DNA of 64,000 nt from Parerythrobacter aestuarii (GCF_030140925.1 NZ_JARBWD010000001.1:1426001-1490000); one strand, 5' to 3'; numbered from the stretch's first letter, positions 18,679 to 27,998 are shown. Translations and numbers: made by a program. The notes: a model not told the origin generated them from the sequence alone.

Positions 18679-19236
18679 ATGCCGAAATACGACAAGTCCG
18701 ATATCGAGCGCCGCATGGCCGGTGCCGTCGAGAGCCTCAAAGGCGATCTCTCGGGCCTGCGCACAGGCCGCGCCAACACCAGCCTGCTCGATCCGGTGGT
18801 GTGCGAAGTCTATGGCGCAATGATGCCGCTGAACCAGGTGGCTACGGTTTCGGCCCCAGAGCCGCGCATGCTGAGCGTACAGGTGTGGGACAAGTCCAAC
18901 CTGAGCGCGGTGGAGAAGGGCATCACCAAGGCCAACCTCGGTCTCAACCCGATGATAGACGGGCAGACCATCCGCCTGCCGATGCCGGACCTGACTGAAG
19001 AGCGGCGCAAGGAGCTCGCCAAGCTGGCCGGCCAATATGCGGAGAAAGCCAAGGTGGCGATCCGCAACGTCCGCCGCGATGGCATGGAAGCGCTGAAGGA
19101 AGACGAGAAGAAGAAGGAAATCTCCGAGGACGATCGCAAGCGCCTGGAAGACGAGGTCCAGAAACTGACCGACAAATACGTCGCCGAGACCGACAGCGCG
19201 GCCGAGGCGAAGGAAAAGGAAATCATGACGCAGTGA
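18679..19236 (+). CDS. frr: ribosome recycling factor
   Basis: With EF-G it splits post-termination ribosomes. At 185 residues it has the standard features: domain I helices around [17 protein letters not shown], then domain II, and the C-terminal helix ...[24 protein letters not shown] precedes ATG 18679. The gap to pyrH is 29 bases, so co-transcription is likely. Confidence 0.98.
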   Translation: MPKYDKSDIERRMAGAVESLKGDLSGLRTGRANTSLLDPVVCEVYGAMMPLNQVATVSAPEPRMLSVQVWDKSNLSAVEKGITKANLGLNPMIDGQTIRLPMPDLTEERRKELAKLAGQYAEKAKVAIRNVRRDGMEALKEDEKKKEISEDDRKRLEDEVQKLTDKYVAETDSAAEAKEKEIMTQ

Positions 19237-19261
19237 GCGTCGTGATACCGGGGGAGAGGCC

Positions 19262-19945
19262 ATGAGCGAGGCGGACAGCCGCGCCCGTCATGTCGCCATA
19301 ATAATGGATGGCAATGGCCGCTGGGCCAAGCGTCGGCACTTGCCGCGCGCCATGGGCCATCGTCAGGGTGTGGAGGCGGTGCGTCGACTGGTGCGCTCGC
19401 TGGAGGGCACCGGAATCGAGTGCCTCACCCTCTATGCCTTCAGCTCGGAAAACTGGAAGCGTTCGGAAGACGAGGTCGATGACTTGATGGACCTGATGCG
19501 CAAGTTCATCAAATCCGACCTGCCCGAATTCATCGCCAACGATGTGAAGCTGCATATCCTGGGCGATTGGCGCGCGCTGGCACCGGATATTGTTGCCATG
19601 CTTGAGGATGCGCTGGAGAAGACTTCCGGCGGATCGCGTACCATTGCGGTGGCGCTCAACTATGGCGGGCAGGCGGAGATCGTACACGCCGCACGTGCCG
19701 CTGCGGCGCAAGGTGAGATCACGCAGGAGAGTATCGAAGCCAACCTGTTTTCCGCCGGGCTGCCGCCGCTTGACCTGCTTATTCGCACAAGTGGCGAAGT
19801 GCGATTGTCGAACTTCCTGCTGTGGCAAGCAGCCTATGCCGAAATGCTGTTCGTCGATACGCTGTGGCCTGACTTTACACCTGAGCACCTGCAGCAGGCG
19901 CTCGATGACTTTACCAACCGGGAGAGACGCTTTGGCGGACGGTGA
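19262..19945 (+). CDS. uppS: undecaprenyl diphosphate synthase (isoprenyl transferase)
   Basis: Cis-prenyltransferase of 227 residues that extends farnesyl diphosphate with isopentenyl diphosphate to C55-PP, the lipid carrier for peptidoglycan and exopolysaccharide. Conserved parts are the catalytic-Asp motif IMDGNGRWAKRR, GHRQGVEAVRR, LYAFSSENWKR, and the C-terminal IRTSGEVRLSNFLLWQAAYAE. GGGGGAGAGGCC precedes ATG 19262. Its stop may lie inside the cdsA start region. Confidence 0.97.
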   Translation: MSEADSRARHVAIIMDGNGRWAKRRHLPRAMGHRQGVEAVRRLVRSLEGTGIECLTLYAFSSENWKRSEDEVDDLMDLMRKFIKSDLPEFIANDVKLHILGDWRALAPDIVAMLEDALEKTSGGSRTIAVALNYGGQAEIVHAARAAAAQGEITQESIEANLFSAGLPPLDLLIRTSGEVRLSNFLLWQAAYAEMLFVDTLWPDFTPEHLQQALDDFTNRERRFGGR

Positions 19946-19955
19946 GACAGTCGCG

Positions 19956-20651
19956 ATGGAAAAGCCGAAATCGGATCTGCCGGTGCGCCTGGCTTCAGCG
20001 CTCGTCATGCTGGCGATCCTCGGCGTGGCGCTGTGGTTCAACAACCCGTACAAGATGTGGCTGATTGTCATCGTCGCATCGATCTGTTTTGTCGAGTTCG
20101 TGCTGCTGGTTACCAAGGCGACCCAGAATGTCCCGTTCCGGCTGGCCGGAATCCTGGCAGGGGCGGTCTATATCGGTCTTGCCGGGGTGACGATGGTAAG
20201 CCTGCCGTTGCAGGCTTTTGGTGCGGCGATCGGTGTGGTCGTGTTCACGGATGTCTTTGCCTATTTCGCAGGGCGGGCCATTGGCGGCCCCAAGATCGCT
20301 CCGAAGATCAGCCCGTCGAAGACCTGGGCCGGGCTGATTGGCGGGATGATCGGAGCAGCGATTTTCGTCACCGGGCTCGCCATGGTGCACTTTTCCATTG
20401 GCGGATACACCGTCGGCGACATGATGGCCGAACTGCAGGCCGAATTCGCAGCCATCATCGGGCTCGGCGCAGGGCTGGCGGTGCTGGCGCAATGCGGCGA
20501 CTTTTTCGAGAGCTGGCTCAAGCGCAAGGCGGGTGTGAAAGACTCTTCGAAGATCATTCCCGGCCATGGGGGCGTGTTCGACCGGATTGATGGCCTCCTG
20601 CCGGTGAGCATCGTCATTGGCGCGCTTGCCAATGCGGCGGGCATGGTCTGA
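19956..20651 (+). CDS. cdsA: phosphatidate cytidylyltransferase
   Basis: Makes CDP-diacylglycerol, the precursor for PssA and PgsA. About 231 residues, with seven or more membrane helices and the signature GDFFESWLKRKAGVKDSS then IIPGHGGVFDRIDG, plus ISPSKTWAGLIGG. The start is uncertain. ATG 19956 is used here, but TTG 19932, eight residues upstream and inside uppS, has a better ribosome-binding site (GGGAGAG). It overlaps neither dxr nor its start: only four bases separate the two genes. Confidence 0.95.
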   Translation: MEKPKSDLPVRLASALVMLAILGVALWFNNPYKMWLIVIVASICFVEFVLLVTKATQNVPFRLAGILAGAVYIGLAGVTMVSLPLQAFGAAIGVVVFTDVFAYFAGRAIGGPKIAPKISPSKTWAGLIGGMIGAAIFVTGLAMVHFSIGGYTVGDMMAELQAEFAAIIGLGAGLAVLAQCGDFFESWLKRKAGVKDSSKIIPGHGGVFDRIDGLLPVSIVIGALANAAGMV

Positions 20652-20655
20652 GCCG

Positions 20656-21810
20656 ATGCGATCGATTTCCCTCCTCGGTGCAACGGGTTCTGTCGGGACC
20701 TCGACGCTCGAGCTGATCCGGCAGAGCCGCGCCGCATGGCGGGTCGAGGCGCTGACCGCCAACTGCAACGTCGCCGAGCTGGCGGCGCTGGCGCGGGAGT
20801 TCGAGGCCAAGGTGGCGGTTGTGGCGGACGAGAGCTGCCTCGACGATTTGCGCGAGGCGCTGGCAGGGAGCGGGATCGAGGCAGCCGGGGGCCGGGCGGC
20901 ACTGTGCGAAGCGGCATCGCGCCCGGTCGACATCACCGTGGCGGCGATCGTCGGTTGCGCCGGGCTTGGCCCGGTGATGGCGGCAATCGACCAGGGTGGC
21001 ACCATCGCGCTCGCCAACAAGGAAGCGCTGGTTTCCGCCGGCGATGTCATGACAGCGGCCGTGGCAAAACACGGCGCGACGTTGCTGCCGGTCGACAGCG
21101 AGCACAATGCGATCTTCCAGTGCCTGGCTGGCAATGCCATCGAAGATGTCCGCTGGATCACTCTGACCGCTAGCGGTGGCCCCCTGCGCACAATGTCTAT
21201 GGAGGAACTGCACGCGGTTACCCCGGCGCAGGCGGTGGCGCATCCCAACTGGTCGATGGGTGCCAAGATCAGCGTCGACAGCGCCACGATGATGAACAAG
21301 GGCCTCGAGTTCATCGAAGCGCATCACCTGTTCCCGGTCGGGCTCGACAGGATCAGGATCGTTGTCCACCCGCAGAGCGTTATCCATTCGATGGTTGAAT
21401 ATCGCGACGGATCGACACTGGCTCAGCTGGGCCCTTCGGACATGAGGGTACCGATCGCTTCGTGCCTGGCGTGGCCTCGCCGGATGGAGACTCCGTGCGC
21501 ACCGCTCGACCTCGTGGCGCAGGGCGAACTGACCTTTTTCGCGCCTGACGAGGAGCGTTTCCCCGCCACCCGGCTGGCGCGCGAGGCGGTGCAGGCGGGC
21601 GGGGCGGCTCCGGCGACACTCAACGCCGCCAACGAGGTCGCCGTCGCGTCATTCCTCGCCGGTCACATCCCGTTCACCCGGATTGCGCTATCGGTGGAGG
21701 AAGTCCTCAACCAATCCGCTGTAACTTGTGCGCCGACTTCGCTCGACGAGGTCCTTGCGGTAGACAGCGAAGCGCGGGAGCGCACGAGCGCCCTGCTGGA
21801 GAGTGCCTGA
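20656..21810 (+). CDS. dxr: 1-deoxy-D-xylulose-5-phosphate reductoisomerase
   Basis: Second enzyme of the MEP isoprenoid pathway, making 2-C-methyl-D-erythritol 4-phosphate with NADPH. At 384 residues it has the nucleotide-binding start SISLLGATGSVGTSTL, substrate/metal residues in LLPVDSEHNAIFQ, the loop TASGGPLRT, and HPNWSMGAKISVDSATMMNKGLE. It supplies UppS upstream. ATG 20656 was chosen because SISLLGATGS is the usual N-terminus; the frame is open further upstream within cdsA. Confidence 0.98.
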   Translation: MRSISLLGATGSVGTSTLELIRQSRAAWRVEALTANCNVAELAALAREFEAKVAVVADESCLDDLREALAGSGIEAAGGRAALCEAASRPVDITVAAIVGCAGLGPVMAAIDQGGTIALANKEALVSAGDVMTAAVAKHGATLLPVDSEHNAIFQCLAGNAIEDVRWITLTASGGPLRTMSMEELHAVTPAQAVAHPNWSMGAKISVDSATMMNKGLEFIEAHHLFPVGLDRIRIVVHPQSVIHSMVEYRDGSTLAQLGPSDMRVPIASCLAWPRRMETPCAPLDLVAQGELTFFAPDEERFPATRLAREAVQAGGAAPATLNAANEVAVASFLAGHIPFTRIALSVEEVLNQSAVTCAPTSLDEVLAVDSEARERTSALLESA

Positions 21811-22947
21811 ATGATCGAATCGCCGCCTTTCTGGATGTATATCCTCGGCTTCCTGCTGGTGCTGGGGCCGCTCATCACCTTGCATGAGCTGGGCCACTAC
21901 CTCGTCGGCCGCTGGCTGGGCGTGAAGGCAGAGGCGTTTTCCATCGGCTTCGGCAAGGAGCTGGTCGGGCGCACCGACAGGCACGGCACCCGCTGGAAGA
22001 TCGCCGCGTTGCCGCTGGGCGGCTATGTCCAGTTCAAGGGCGATATGAATCCCGCTAGCATCCCCGATGGCGATGCAATTGCATCCGCCACCGATGAAGA
22101 ACGATTGGGTAGCTTCCACCACGCCTTGCTATGGCGCCGTGCTCTGATCGTGCTGGCTGGACCGGTGGCCAACATCCTTGTCACGCTGGCCATCTTCGCC
22201 GGGTTTTTCATGGCGGTCGGCTATCCGCAAGCGAAGGATGCCGAGCAGCAGCTTACGATCGCGGGCTTTATGGACGATTCTCCCGCTCAGAAGGCCGGCA
22301 TCGAGATCGGCGACCGGGTCGTCGCTGTCGAAGGCGAGCCCGTCGAAAAGCTGCAGGATGTGCAGCAGGCGGTGATGCTGTATCCCGATCAACTGCTTCA
22401 GATTACCATCCAACGGGGCGGGGCAGAGATGACCTATCCCGTACGTACCATCAGCATGGAAATCGAAGACCGCTTCGGCAACCCCTCCCGGATCGGCCTC
22501 ATCGGGATTCAGGCTGCGGCCTCGGAAACCGAGTTCGTCCCGCAGGGAATCGGCACATCGTTGGGCCTGGCGGTCGGGGAATCGGTGAAGATGGTCGACA
22601 TGATGGTCACCGGCATCAAGCAGATCGTGACCGGCCAGCGCTCCGTGCAAGAGCTTGGCGGGCCGATCAAGATCGCCAAATTTTCTGGCGAACAGCTGAG
22701 CCTTGGCTGGCTCGCCTTCATCAATTTCGTCGCCCTCATTTCGCTTAACTTGGCGTTCATTAACCTGCTGCCAATCCCGGGGCTCGACGGCGGGCACCTG
22801 GCTTTCTACGCGGCAGAGGCTGTCCGCAGGAAACCGGTCGGTCCCCGTGGAATGGAAATGGCGTATCGCACCGGTATGGCGCTCGTAATCGTGCTGATGC
22901 TGTTCGTCACTTTCAACGACCTGGTTTCGCTGTCGCCCTTTGGGTGA
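21811..22947 (+). CDS. rseP: site-2 intramembrane metalloprotease RseP
   Basis: Zinc protease (378 residues) that cuts anti-sigma factors and signal-peptide remnants within the inner membrane. It has HExxH in LITLHELGHYLVGR (H25, H29) in the first helix and a PDZ domain at about 125-200 (AGIEIGDRVVAVEGEPV). The second metal motif is NLLPIPGLDGGHL in a late helix, and the C-terminal helix contains LVIVLMLFV. It starts directly after the dxr stop (TGA-ATG). In this position it presumably serves the envelope-stress sigma pathway next to bamA. Confidence 0.97.
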   Translation: MIESPPFWMYILGFLLVLGPLITLHELGHYLVGRWLGVKAEAFSIGFGKELVGRTDRHGTRWKIAALPLGGYVQFKGDMNPASIPDGDAIASATDEERLGSFHHALLWRRALIVLAGPVANILVTLAIFAGFFMAVGYPQAKDAEQQLTIAGFMDDSPAQKAGIEIGDRVVAVEGEPVEKLQDVQQAVMLYPDQLLQITIQRGGAEMTYPVRTISMEIEDRFGNPSRIGLIGIQAAASETEFVPQGIGTSLGLAVGESVKMVDMMVTGIKQIVTGQRSVQELGGPIKIAKFSGEQLSLGWLAFINFVALISLNLAFINLLPIPGLDGGHLAFYAAEAVRRKPVGPRGMEMAYRTGMALVIVLMLFVTFNDLVSLSPFG

Positions 22948-23110
22948 CAGTCGGGGACAGGGAGGCATCAGAGGGCCAAATCGGCACTCTCCTGCTTGAT
23001 TGGGGGCGACGCATCGGGCAAGGGGCGCGGGATCGATCGATCCGGCAACCGATGCGCCTAGCAGGCGAGTATCCGGGCCGGGACAGAAACTGGACGGGAA
23101 CATTTCCGCA

Positions 23111-25831
23111 ATGATGGGAACCGATATGGGTTCAACACCTGTTTCGCGCAGCACGATTAGCACCGCCGCGCGTGCCAAGGGACAATGGGCTGCAGCCTTG
23201 CTGTCGGGCACTATCCTTGCCGGGCTGCCGGCAGGCGCGCTGGCGCAGGATGCAACGACCCCGGCGCAGCCAACTGCAGGTCAAGCGCAAGCGGAACCGG
23301 CCCCGCAGCCGCAGCGCGACATTATCCGCAGCATTGCCGTGGCCGGCGCTCAGCGGCTCGAGCCGGATACCATCCTGACTTATATCCAGCTCCGCCCGGG
23401 GCAGGAATATACCCAGGTCGCCGCCGACCAGGCGCTCAAAGATCTCTACGCGACCGAGCTGTTTGCCACCGCCAGTGTGCGTAATGAGAGTGGCAATGTG
23501 GTCATTGATGTGGTCGAAAACCCGGTCATCAACCGCATTATCCTGGAGGGCAACAAACGCCTCAAGGAAGACAAGATCGCACCGGAAATCCGGCTTGCCC
23601 CGCGCCAGATCTTTACCCGTTCCAAGGTTCGCGCCGACGTTGCTCGCATTATCGAGCTGTACAAGCGCCAGGGTCGCTTTGCCGCCACGGTCGAGCCCAA
23701 GACCGTGCAGCTGAGCCAGAACCGCGTCGACCTGGTGTTCGAGATCAACGAAGGCCCCAAGTCCAAGGTTCGCCAGATCAACATCATCGGCAACGATGTG
23801 TATTCGGATGGCAAGCTCAAGGGCGAGATGGTGACCAAGGAGTCGCGTCTGAAGAACTTCTTCAGCGGCAACACCAGCTACGACCCGGACCGCCTTGCTT
23901 TCGACCAGCAGAAACTGCGCGAATTCTACCTGACCGAAGGCTACGTCGATTTCCGCGTTGTGTCCGCCGTGGCCGAGCTGACGCCGGACAAGAAAGACTT
24001 CATCATCACCTACGTGGTCGAGGAAGGCGAACGCTACAAATTCGGCGATGTGAAGGTGCAGTCCAACCTGCGCGACTTTGACAGCGATACCATGACCAGC
24101 CAGCTCAATATCGAGCAGGACGCGTGGTATAACGCCAAGACCATCGAAGACATTACCGAGCAGCTGACCGAACTGGCCGGGACCTTCGGCTACGCCTTTG
24201 CCGATGTCCGCCCGCAATTCGTCCGCAACAAGGACGATCGGAAGATGAATGTTACGCTGGTCATCAGCGAAGCACCACGCGTCTATGTCGAGCGGATCGA
24301 CGTCAACGGCAATACGCTGACGCAGGACAAGGTCGTGCGCCGCGAGTTCCGCCTCGCTGAAGGTGATGCGTTCAACTCGCTGGGGGTCAAGCGTTCGGCC
24401 AACCGCATCAATTCACTGGGCTTCTTCCAGGAGCAGTTCGAGATCGAGCAGAAGGAAACTGCCGATCCCGACCGCATTATCCTCGAAGCCAACGTGGAAG
24501 AGCAGCCGACTGGCGAGTTGCAGCTTTCCGCGGGGTTCTCTTCGATCGAGAGCTTCCTGCTTTCGGCTTCCATCCGCCAGCGCAACTTCCGCGGTCGCGG
24601 GCAGACCGTTGGTGCCAGCGTGCAGTGGTCGCGCTATTCGCGCTCGGTCAATTTGAGCTTCACAGAGCCCTATGTCTTCGACCGCAACATTTCCGCTGGT
24701 GTCGACATCTACCGGCGCGACTTCAACAGCTTCAATTTCGTCGGTCGCGACCGGAACACGACCTACAAGAACACCACGACCGGCGGCTCGATCCGGATGG
24801 GCGTACCGCTCAGCGAATATCTTTCGCTGGTGGGCAGCTACACGCTCAACTTCGAAGATATCACTCTCGACGAGAACACCTTCTTCGCCGACTTCGATGG
24901 TGACGGTGTCCGCACCTGTGAACCGCTGTTGGCAGGACGCTTCCTGTGCGATGTGATCGGCAAGCGTACCGCTTCGATCCTGGGTGCCAACCTGATCTAC
25001 GACACGCTCAACAGCCGCTACCGCCCGAGCCGTGGCCAGCAAATGACACTGAGTGTCGAATTTGCAGGTGCAGGCGGCGATGTAAAATACATCAAGACCC
25101 GCGCCAGCGCGAAGAAGTTCTGGAGCGTCCTGGACGGGTTCATCTTCTCGCTATCGGCAGAAGGCGGTTACATCAAGGGGCTGGAAAACCGCAGCAACCA
25201 GCCGGGCATCGACGATGTCCGCCTGACTGATCGCTTCTTCCTGGGTGAACCGCAAATCCGCGGGTTCGACATTCGCGGCGTTGGTCCCCGCGTCCTGCGC
25301 CAACCGATTATCGACGATGGCACCGGCAATCCGCTGATCATCACCGATCGCCAGCGCATTGCGGACGATGCCATTGGCGGCAACGCCTATTACCTCGGCC
25401 GGGCCGAGCTGGAGATTCCGTTGGGCAGCGGTGCTGCCGACCTCGGCCTGCGGCCTTCGGTGTTCGTCGATATCGGCGCGTTGTTCAATGTCACTACACC
25501 GACCCTGCAGCAGAGCCCGTTCCCCGGCGGTCTGGAGTTCCAGATCCGCGATGCCGATGGAAACCCTCTGTTCGTCGATGCGGCCGGGATCCCGACGCTC
25601 GACGCAGTCGACCCGACCACCGGCGACCCCAATTCGCCGCTTAACCAGACAATCGATCCCTTCCAGGAAATTTTCCTCGGCGATACGCCGAGCCCGCGCA
25701 TCTCGGCCGGGATCGGGGTCAACTGGAATTCGCCCTTCGGTCCGTTCCGGATCGACTTCGCCTATGCCCTCAAGAAGGTGGAAGGCGACGACACCAAACT
25801 CTTCAGCTTCAACGTAGGAACACAGTTCTAA
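23111..25831 (+). CDS. bamA: outer membrane protein assembly factor BamA
   Basis: Core of the BAM complex that inserts beta-barrel proteins into the outer membrane. It has an N-terminal signal peptide with cleavage near GALAQ, a Gln/Pro-rich linker, five POTRA domains (roughly residues 70-400, starting IIRSIAVAGAQRLEPDTI) and a 16-strand Omp85 barrel. The barrel carries the loop-6 motif VRGF-like QIRGFDIRGVGP and a C-terminal Phe (NVGTQF). About 906 residues is long because of extended loops (e.g. a Pro/Asp-rich loop near 820-860). The start is ambiguous among ATG 23111, 23114 and 23126; the last has GGGAA at ideal distance. The stop overlaps the next ATG (TAATG). Confidence 0.96.
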   Translation: MMGTDMGSTPVSRSTISTAARAKGQWAAALLSGTILAGLPAGALAQDATTPAQPTAGQAQAEPAPQPQRDIIRSIAVAGAQRLEPDTILTYIQLRPGQEYTQVAADQALKDLYATELFATASVRNESGNVVIDVVENPVINRIILEGNKRLKEDKIAPEIRLAPRQIFTRSKVRADVARIIELYKRQGRFAATVEPKTVQLSQNRVDLVFEINEGPKSKVRQINIIGNDVYSDGKLKGEMVTKESRLKNFFSGNTSYDPDRLAFDQQKLREFYLTEGYVDFRVVSAVAELTPDKKDFIITYVVEEGERYKFGDVKVQSNLRDFDSDTMTSQLNIEQDAWYNAKTIEDITEQLTELAGTFGYAFADVRPQFVRNKDDRKMNVTLVISEAPRVYVERIDVNGNTLTQDKVVRREFRLAEGDAFNSLGVKRSANRINSLGFFQEQFEIEQKETADPDRIILEANVEEQPTGELQLSAGFSSIESFLLSASIRQRNFRGRGQTVGASVQWSRYSRSVNLSFTEPYVFDRNISAGVDIYRRDFNSFNFVGRDRNTTYKNTTTGGSIRMGVPLSEYLSLVGSYTLNFEDITLDENTFFADFDGDGVRTCEPLLAGRFLCDVIGKRTASILGANLIYDTLNSRYRPSRGQQMTLSVEFAGAGGDVKYIKTRASAKKFWSVLDGFIFSLSAEGGYIKGLENRSNQPGIDDVRLTDRFFLGEPQIRGFDIRGVGPRVLRQPIIDDGTGNPLIITDRQRIADDAIGGNAYYLGRAELEIPLGSGAADLGLRPSVFVDIGALFNVTTPTLQQSPFPGGLEFQIRDADGNPLFVDAAGIPTLDAVDPTTGDPNSPLNQTIDPFQEIFLGDTPSPRISAGIGVNWNSPFGPFRIDFAYALKKVEGDDTKLFSFNVGTQF

Positions 25832-26520
25832 TGAAACTTTTCACCAAGACTTCGCTCGCCACAGCTCTCGCGCTGGGTGCGACTGCAGCTATTGCCGTTC
25901 CGGCGCACGCGCAGGTTGCCGGCATCGCCACCTCCAGCCCGGAAGCGACGATCCTCCAATCGCAGGCGCGCATCAATGCCTACCAGCAGATCAGCACGAC
26001 CTATGCTGCGCAGATCCAGCAGATCACCACAATGCGCAACGAGATCAACACGCTGCAGCAGGGCCTCGACACCAATGGTGACCGCACTGTCACTCAGGCC
26101 GAGATCGACGCCCAGCCTGCGGTCTGGTCGCAGATCGAAGCCAAGGAACAGCAGGTCGAGCAGGTATCCATGCCGATCCTGATGGCGCAATACTATGTGC
26201 TTGAGCAGCTGCTGGAGCGCTATGGCGCGGCGCAGAACCAGGTCATCCAGCAGAAGAACATCCAGATCATGCTGACGCCGGAAGCGTTCCAGTACGCTGC
26301 CGAAGGTGCCAATGTGACGCCCGATATCCTCGCCGCGCTCAACACCATGGTTCCGACGGTTACGACCACTCCGCCGAGCCAGTACCAGCCGCGCCGCGAT
26401 GTCGTGCAGCTGCACCAGACCATCCAGCAGCTGATCATTGCTGCGGCTCGCCAGCAGGCGGCGACGCAGCAGGCGCAGGGTGCACAGCAGCCGGCTCCGC
26501 AGCAGCCGTCCGGCCGCTAA
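25831..26520 (+). CDS. OmpH/Skp-family periplasmic protein
   Basis: Probable periplasmic chaperone that carries unfolded outer-membrane proteins to BamA. The signal peptide MKLFTKTSLATALALGATAA cleaves near PAHAQ. The body is largely helical and Gln-rich and should form the coiled-coil arms of Skp. The C-terminus is a Gln/Ala/Pro-rich tail. At 229 residues it is longer than E. coli Skp (161) because of that tail and a loop containing DTNGDRTVTQAEID, which looks like an EF-hand-type Asp-rich motif. Its start shares an A with the bamA stop, so the two are coupled. In enterics lpxD would follow; here fabZ does. Confidence 0.85.
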   Translation: MKLFTKTSLATALALGATAAIAVPAHAQVAGIATSSPEATILQSQARINAYQQISTTYAAQIQQITTMRNEINTLQQGLDTNGDRTVTQAEIDAQPAVWSQIEAKEQQVEQVSMPILMAQYYVLEQLLERYGAAQNQVIQQKNIQIMLTPEAFQYAAEGANVTPDILAALNTMVPTVTTTPPSQYQPRRDVVQLHQTIQQLIIAAARQQAATQQAQGAQQPAPQQPSGR

Positions 26521-26544
26521 GCGACAGACAAGGGGGCAGCGGTC

Positions 26545-27000
26545 ATGAGCGAACAGGGTTCTTACGACATCCAGCAGGTGCTGAAGGCCCTGCCGCATCG
26601 CTATCCGTTGCTCCTTGTCGACCGGGTCAAGTCGATGACCCTGGGCGAACGTATCCACGCCGTGAAGGGCGTGACGATGAACGAAGAGTTCTTCCAGGGC
26701 CATTTCCCCGGTGCGCCGATCATGCCGGGCGTGTTGCAGATCGAAGCCATGGCGCAAGCCGCTGCAATCCTGGGCATAGAAACCCTCGAGCTTGCTGGCA
26801 CCGGCAAGCTGGTGTTCTTCATGGGCATCGAGAGCGCCAAGTTCCGCAAGCCGGTAACGCCGGGCTGCCTGCTCGATCTCGAAGTCGAGTTCACGCAGAA
26901 GCGTAGCCGGGTCTACAAGTTCGCCGGCAAGGCCAGCGTCGAAGGCGCGGTCACTAGCGAAGCCGAATTCACCGCCATGATCGCGGATCCGCCTGCATAG
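26545..27000 (+). CDS. fabZ: 3-hydroxyacyl-ACP dehydratase FabZ
   Basis: Hot-dog-fold dehydratase (151 residues) of fatty-acid elongation, forming trans-2-enoyl-ACP. Catalytic His in [11 protein letters not shown] (H53) and Glu in QIEAMAQ (E67) are present. It follows ompH by 24 bases with GGGGGCA before ATG. No lpxA or lpxB follows, unlike the enteric lpxD-fabZ-lpxA-lpxB order. Confidence 0.97.
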   Translation: MSEQGSYDIQQVLKALPHRYPLLLVDRVKSMTLGERIHAVKGVTMNEEFFQGHFPGAPIMPGVLQIEAMAQAAAILGIETLELAGTGKLVFFMGIESAKFRKPVTPGCLLDLEVEFTQKRSRVYKFAGKASVEGAVTSEAEFTAMIADPPA

Positions 27001-27001
27001 T

Positions 27002-27258
27002 TTGTTTTTCGCACGCCCATCCGGGCGCGCGTCCTCGGTGCTGTTCCTCCTTTCAGTCGGGCACCTGCGGGGCGCGCGGTCGCGCTTGCCGGGCCTCCAC
27101 CGGCCCGGTGTTCCACAGCAAATTCTCAACGTTTTGGCTTGGTCGCGGAGCACGGTCGGCGACCAGCCGACCGCAAGGCCGACCGGCCGCCCGCAGCGAT
27201 TGGGCCGCAAGGCCCCTTGAGCGAGGACACCGCACGACGGAGGTCGTGCGAAAAACAA
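27002..27258. repeat. inverted-repeat-bounded intergenic element between fabZ and rpmE
   Basis: The 363 bases between fabZ and rpmE hold no gene. Their first 257 bases are bounded by a perfect 14-bp inverted repeat, TTGTTTTTCGCACG (27002-27015) and CGTGCGAAAAACAA (27245-27258). Next to each end lies its own hairpin: an imperfect one, CGCACGCCC-ATCC-GGGCGCGCG, on the left and a perfect one, CGCACGAC-GGAG-GTCGTGCG, on the right. The interior has further GC stems, e.g. CCGGGCC-TCCACC-GGCCCGG. There is no coding potential that I trust. It could be a small non-autonomous repeat element or a structured RNA. The last 105 bases before rpmE are a probable leader. Confidence 0.6.
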
Positions 27259-27363
27259 GAACTCAAAAGGTTGCGCCGAAGCGTCAACATCGCTATCGGC
27301 CCCCATCCAATTTTGACAGCGCGTCCGGTCGGAACCGGGCACAAGCTACGAAGGACGAAGACC

Positions 27364-27588
27364 ATGAAGGCCGAAGGGCACCCCGATTATCACATGATCA
27401 CGGTCAAGATGACCGATGGTACCGAATTCCAGACCCGCTCGACCTGGGGCAGCGAAGGCGAAACGCTCGCGCTCGAGATCGACCCGACCAGCCACCCGGC
27501 CTGGACCGGGGGCAAGCAGCAGCTGCAGGAAGGTGGCCGCGTAGCAGCCTTCAACAAGCGCTTCGGTGGGCTCAGCCTCAAGAAGTAG
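27364..27588 (+). CDS. rpmE: 50S ribosomal protein L31
   Basis: Ribosomal protein of 74 residues, starting [20 protein letters not shown] and ending [12 protein letters not shown]. It lacks the CxxC zinc pairs of the zinc-containing L31 form, so it is of the Cys-free type. ACGAAGGACGAAGACC precedes ATG 27364. A longer reading frame upstream through the repeat element is not protein-like. Confidence 0.95.
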   Translation: MKAEGHPDYHMITVKMTDGTEFQTRSTWGSEGETLALEIDPTSHPAWTGGKQQLQEGGRVAAFNKRFGGLSLKK

Positions 27589-27683
27589 GCTGGCAAACAG
27601 TTTGCAGCTTTGGCTGCGAGGGAAGGGCGGTCCGACGGGGCGGCCTTTTTCGTATCGGCTGCCCTGGCTTCAGCCGCCCTGTC

Positions 27684-27998
27684 TTAGGCGCAATTGATGC
27701 AGCGGGTGGCGATCGGGCGAGCCTTTAGCCGCTCGGCAGGGATTGGCTCACCGCATTTGGCGCAGCTCCCGTAGGTCCCGTTTTCAATGCGTGCGAGAGC
27801 GTAACGCACTTGCTGGATTTCCTCGCGCAGCACGTCATCAACGCCTTCCAGCGCTTCGTCATCCGCGAGATCCTGGGCCTGTTCGCTGAAATCCGCATCG
27901 AGCGGGCCGCGCAGGTCGTCTTCGATAACCTCAGCGCGTTGCAGCAGGTCTGCAAGGCGTGCTTCGAGCTGGGTCTTGAACTCGGCAAAATCAGTCAT
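27684..27998 (-). CDS. TraR/DksA family zinc-finger protein
   Basis: A 104-residue relative of DksA, which acts through the RNA polymerase secondary channel. The N-terminal two thirds form a helical hairpin (FAEFKTQLEARLADLLQRAEVIEDD ...). The C-terminus has a four-Cys zinc finger CAKC...CINC inside GTYGSCAKCGEPIPAERL. It is shorter than E. coli DksA (151), and the acidic DxxDxA tip motif is not obvious, so it may not act like DksA proper. GGGGATGG precedes ATG 27998, which overlaps the stop of the upstream hydroxylase gene (TGATG), so the two are co-translated. Confidence 0.9.
   Translation of the reverse strand: MTDFAEFKTQLEARLADLLQRAEVIEDDLRGPLDADFSEQAQDLADDEALEGVDDVLREEIQQVRYALARIENGTYGSCAKCGEPIPAERLKARPIATRCINCA

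Noticed and set aside
25828-27342. 504-residue minus-strand reading frame opposite ompH, fabZ and the intergenic element
   Set aside because: It is antisense to two well-recognised genes and has no family resemblance; high-GC codon bias produces such frames.
27589-27660. Possible terminator after rpmE
   Set aside because: There is a T run after a GC-rich stretch, but the arms do not pair well enough to call a hairpin.
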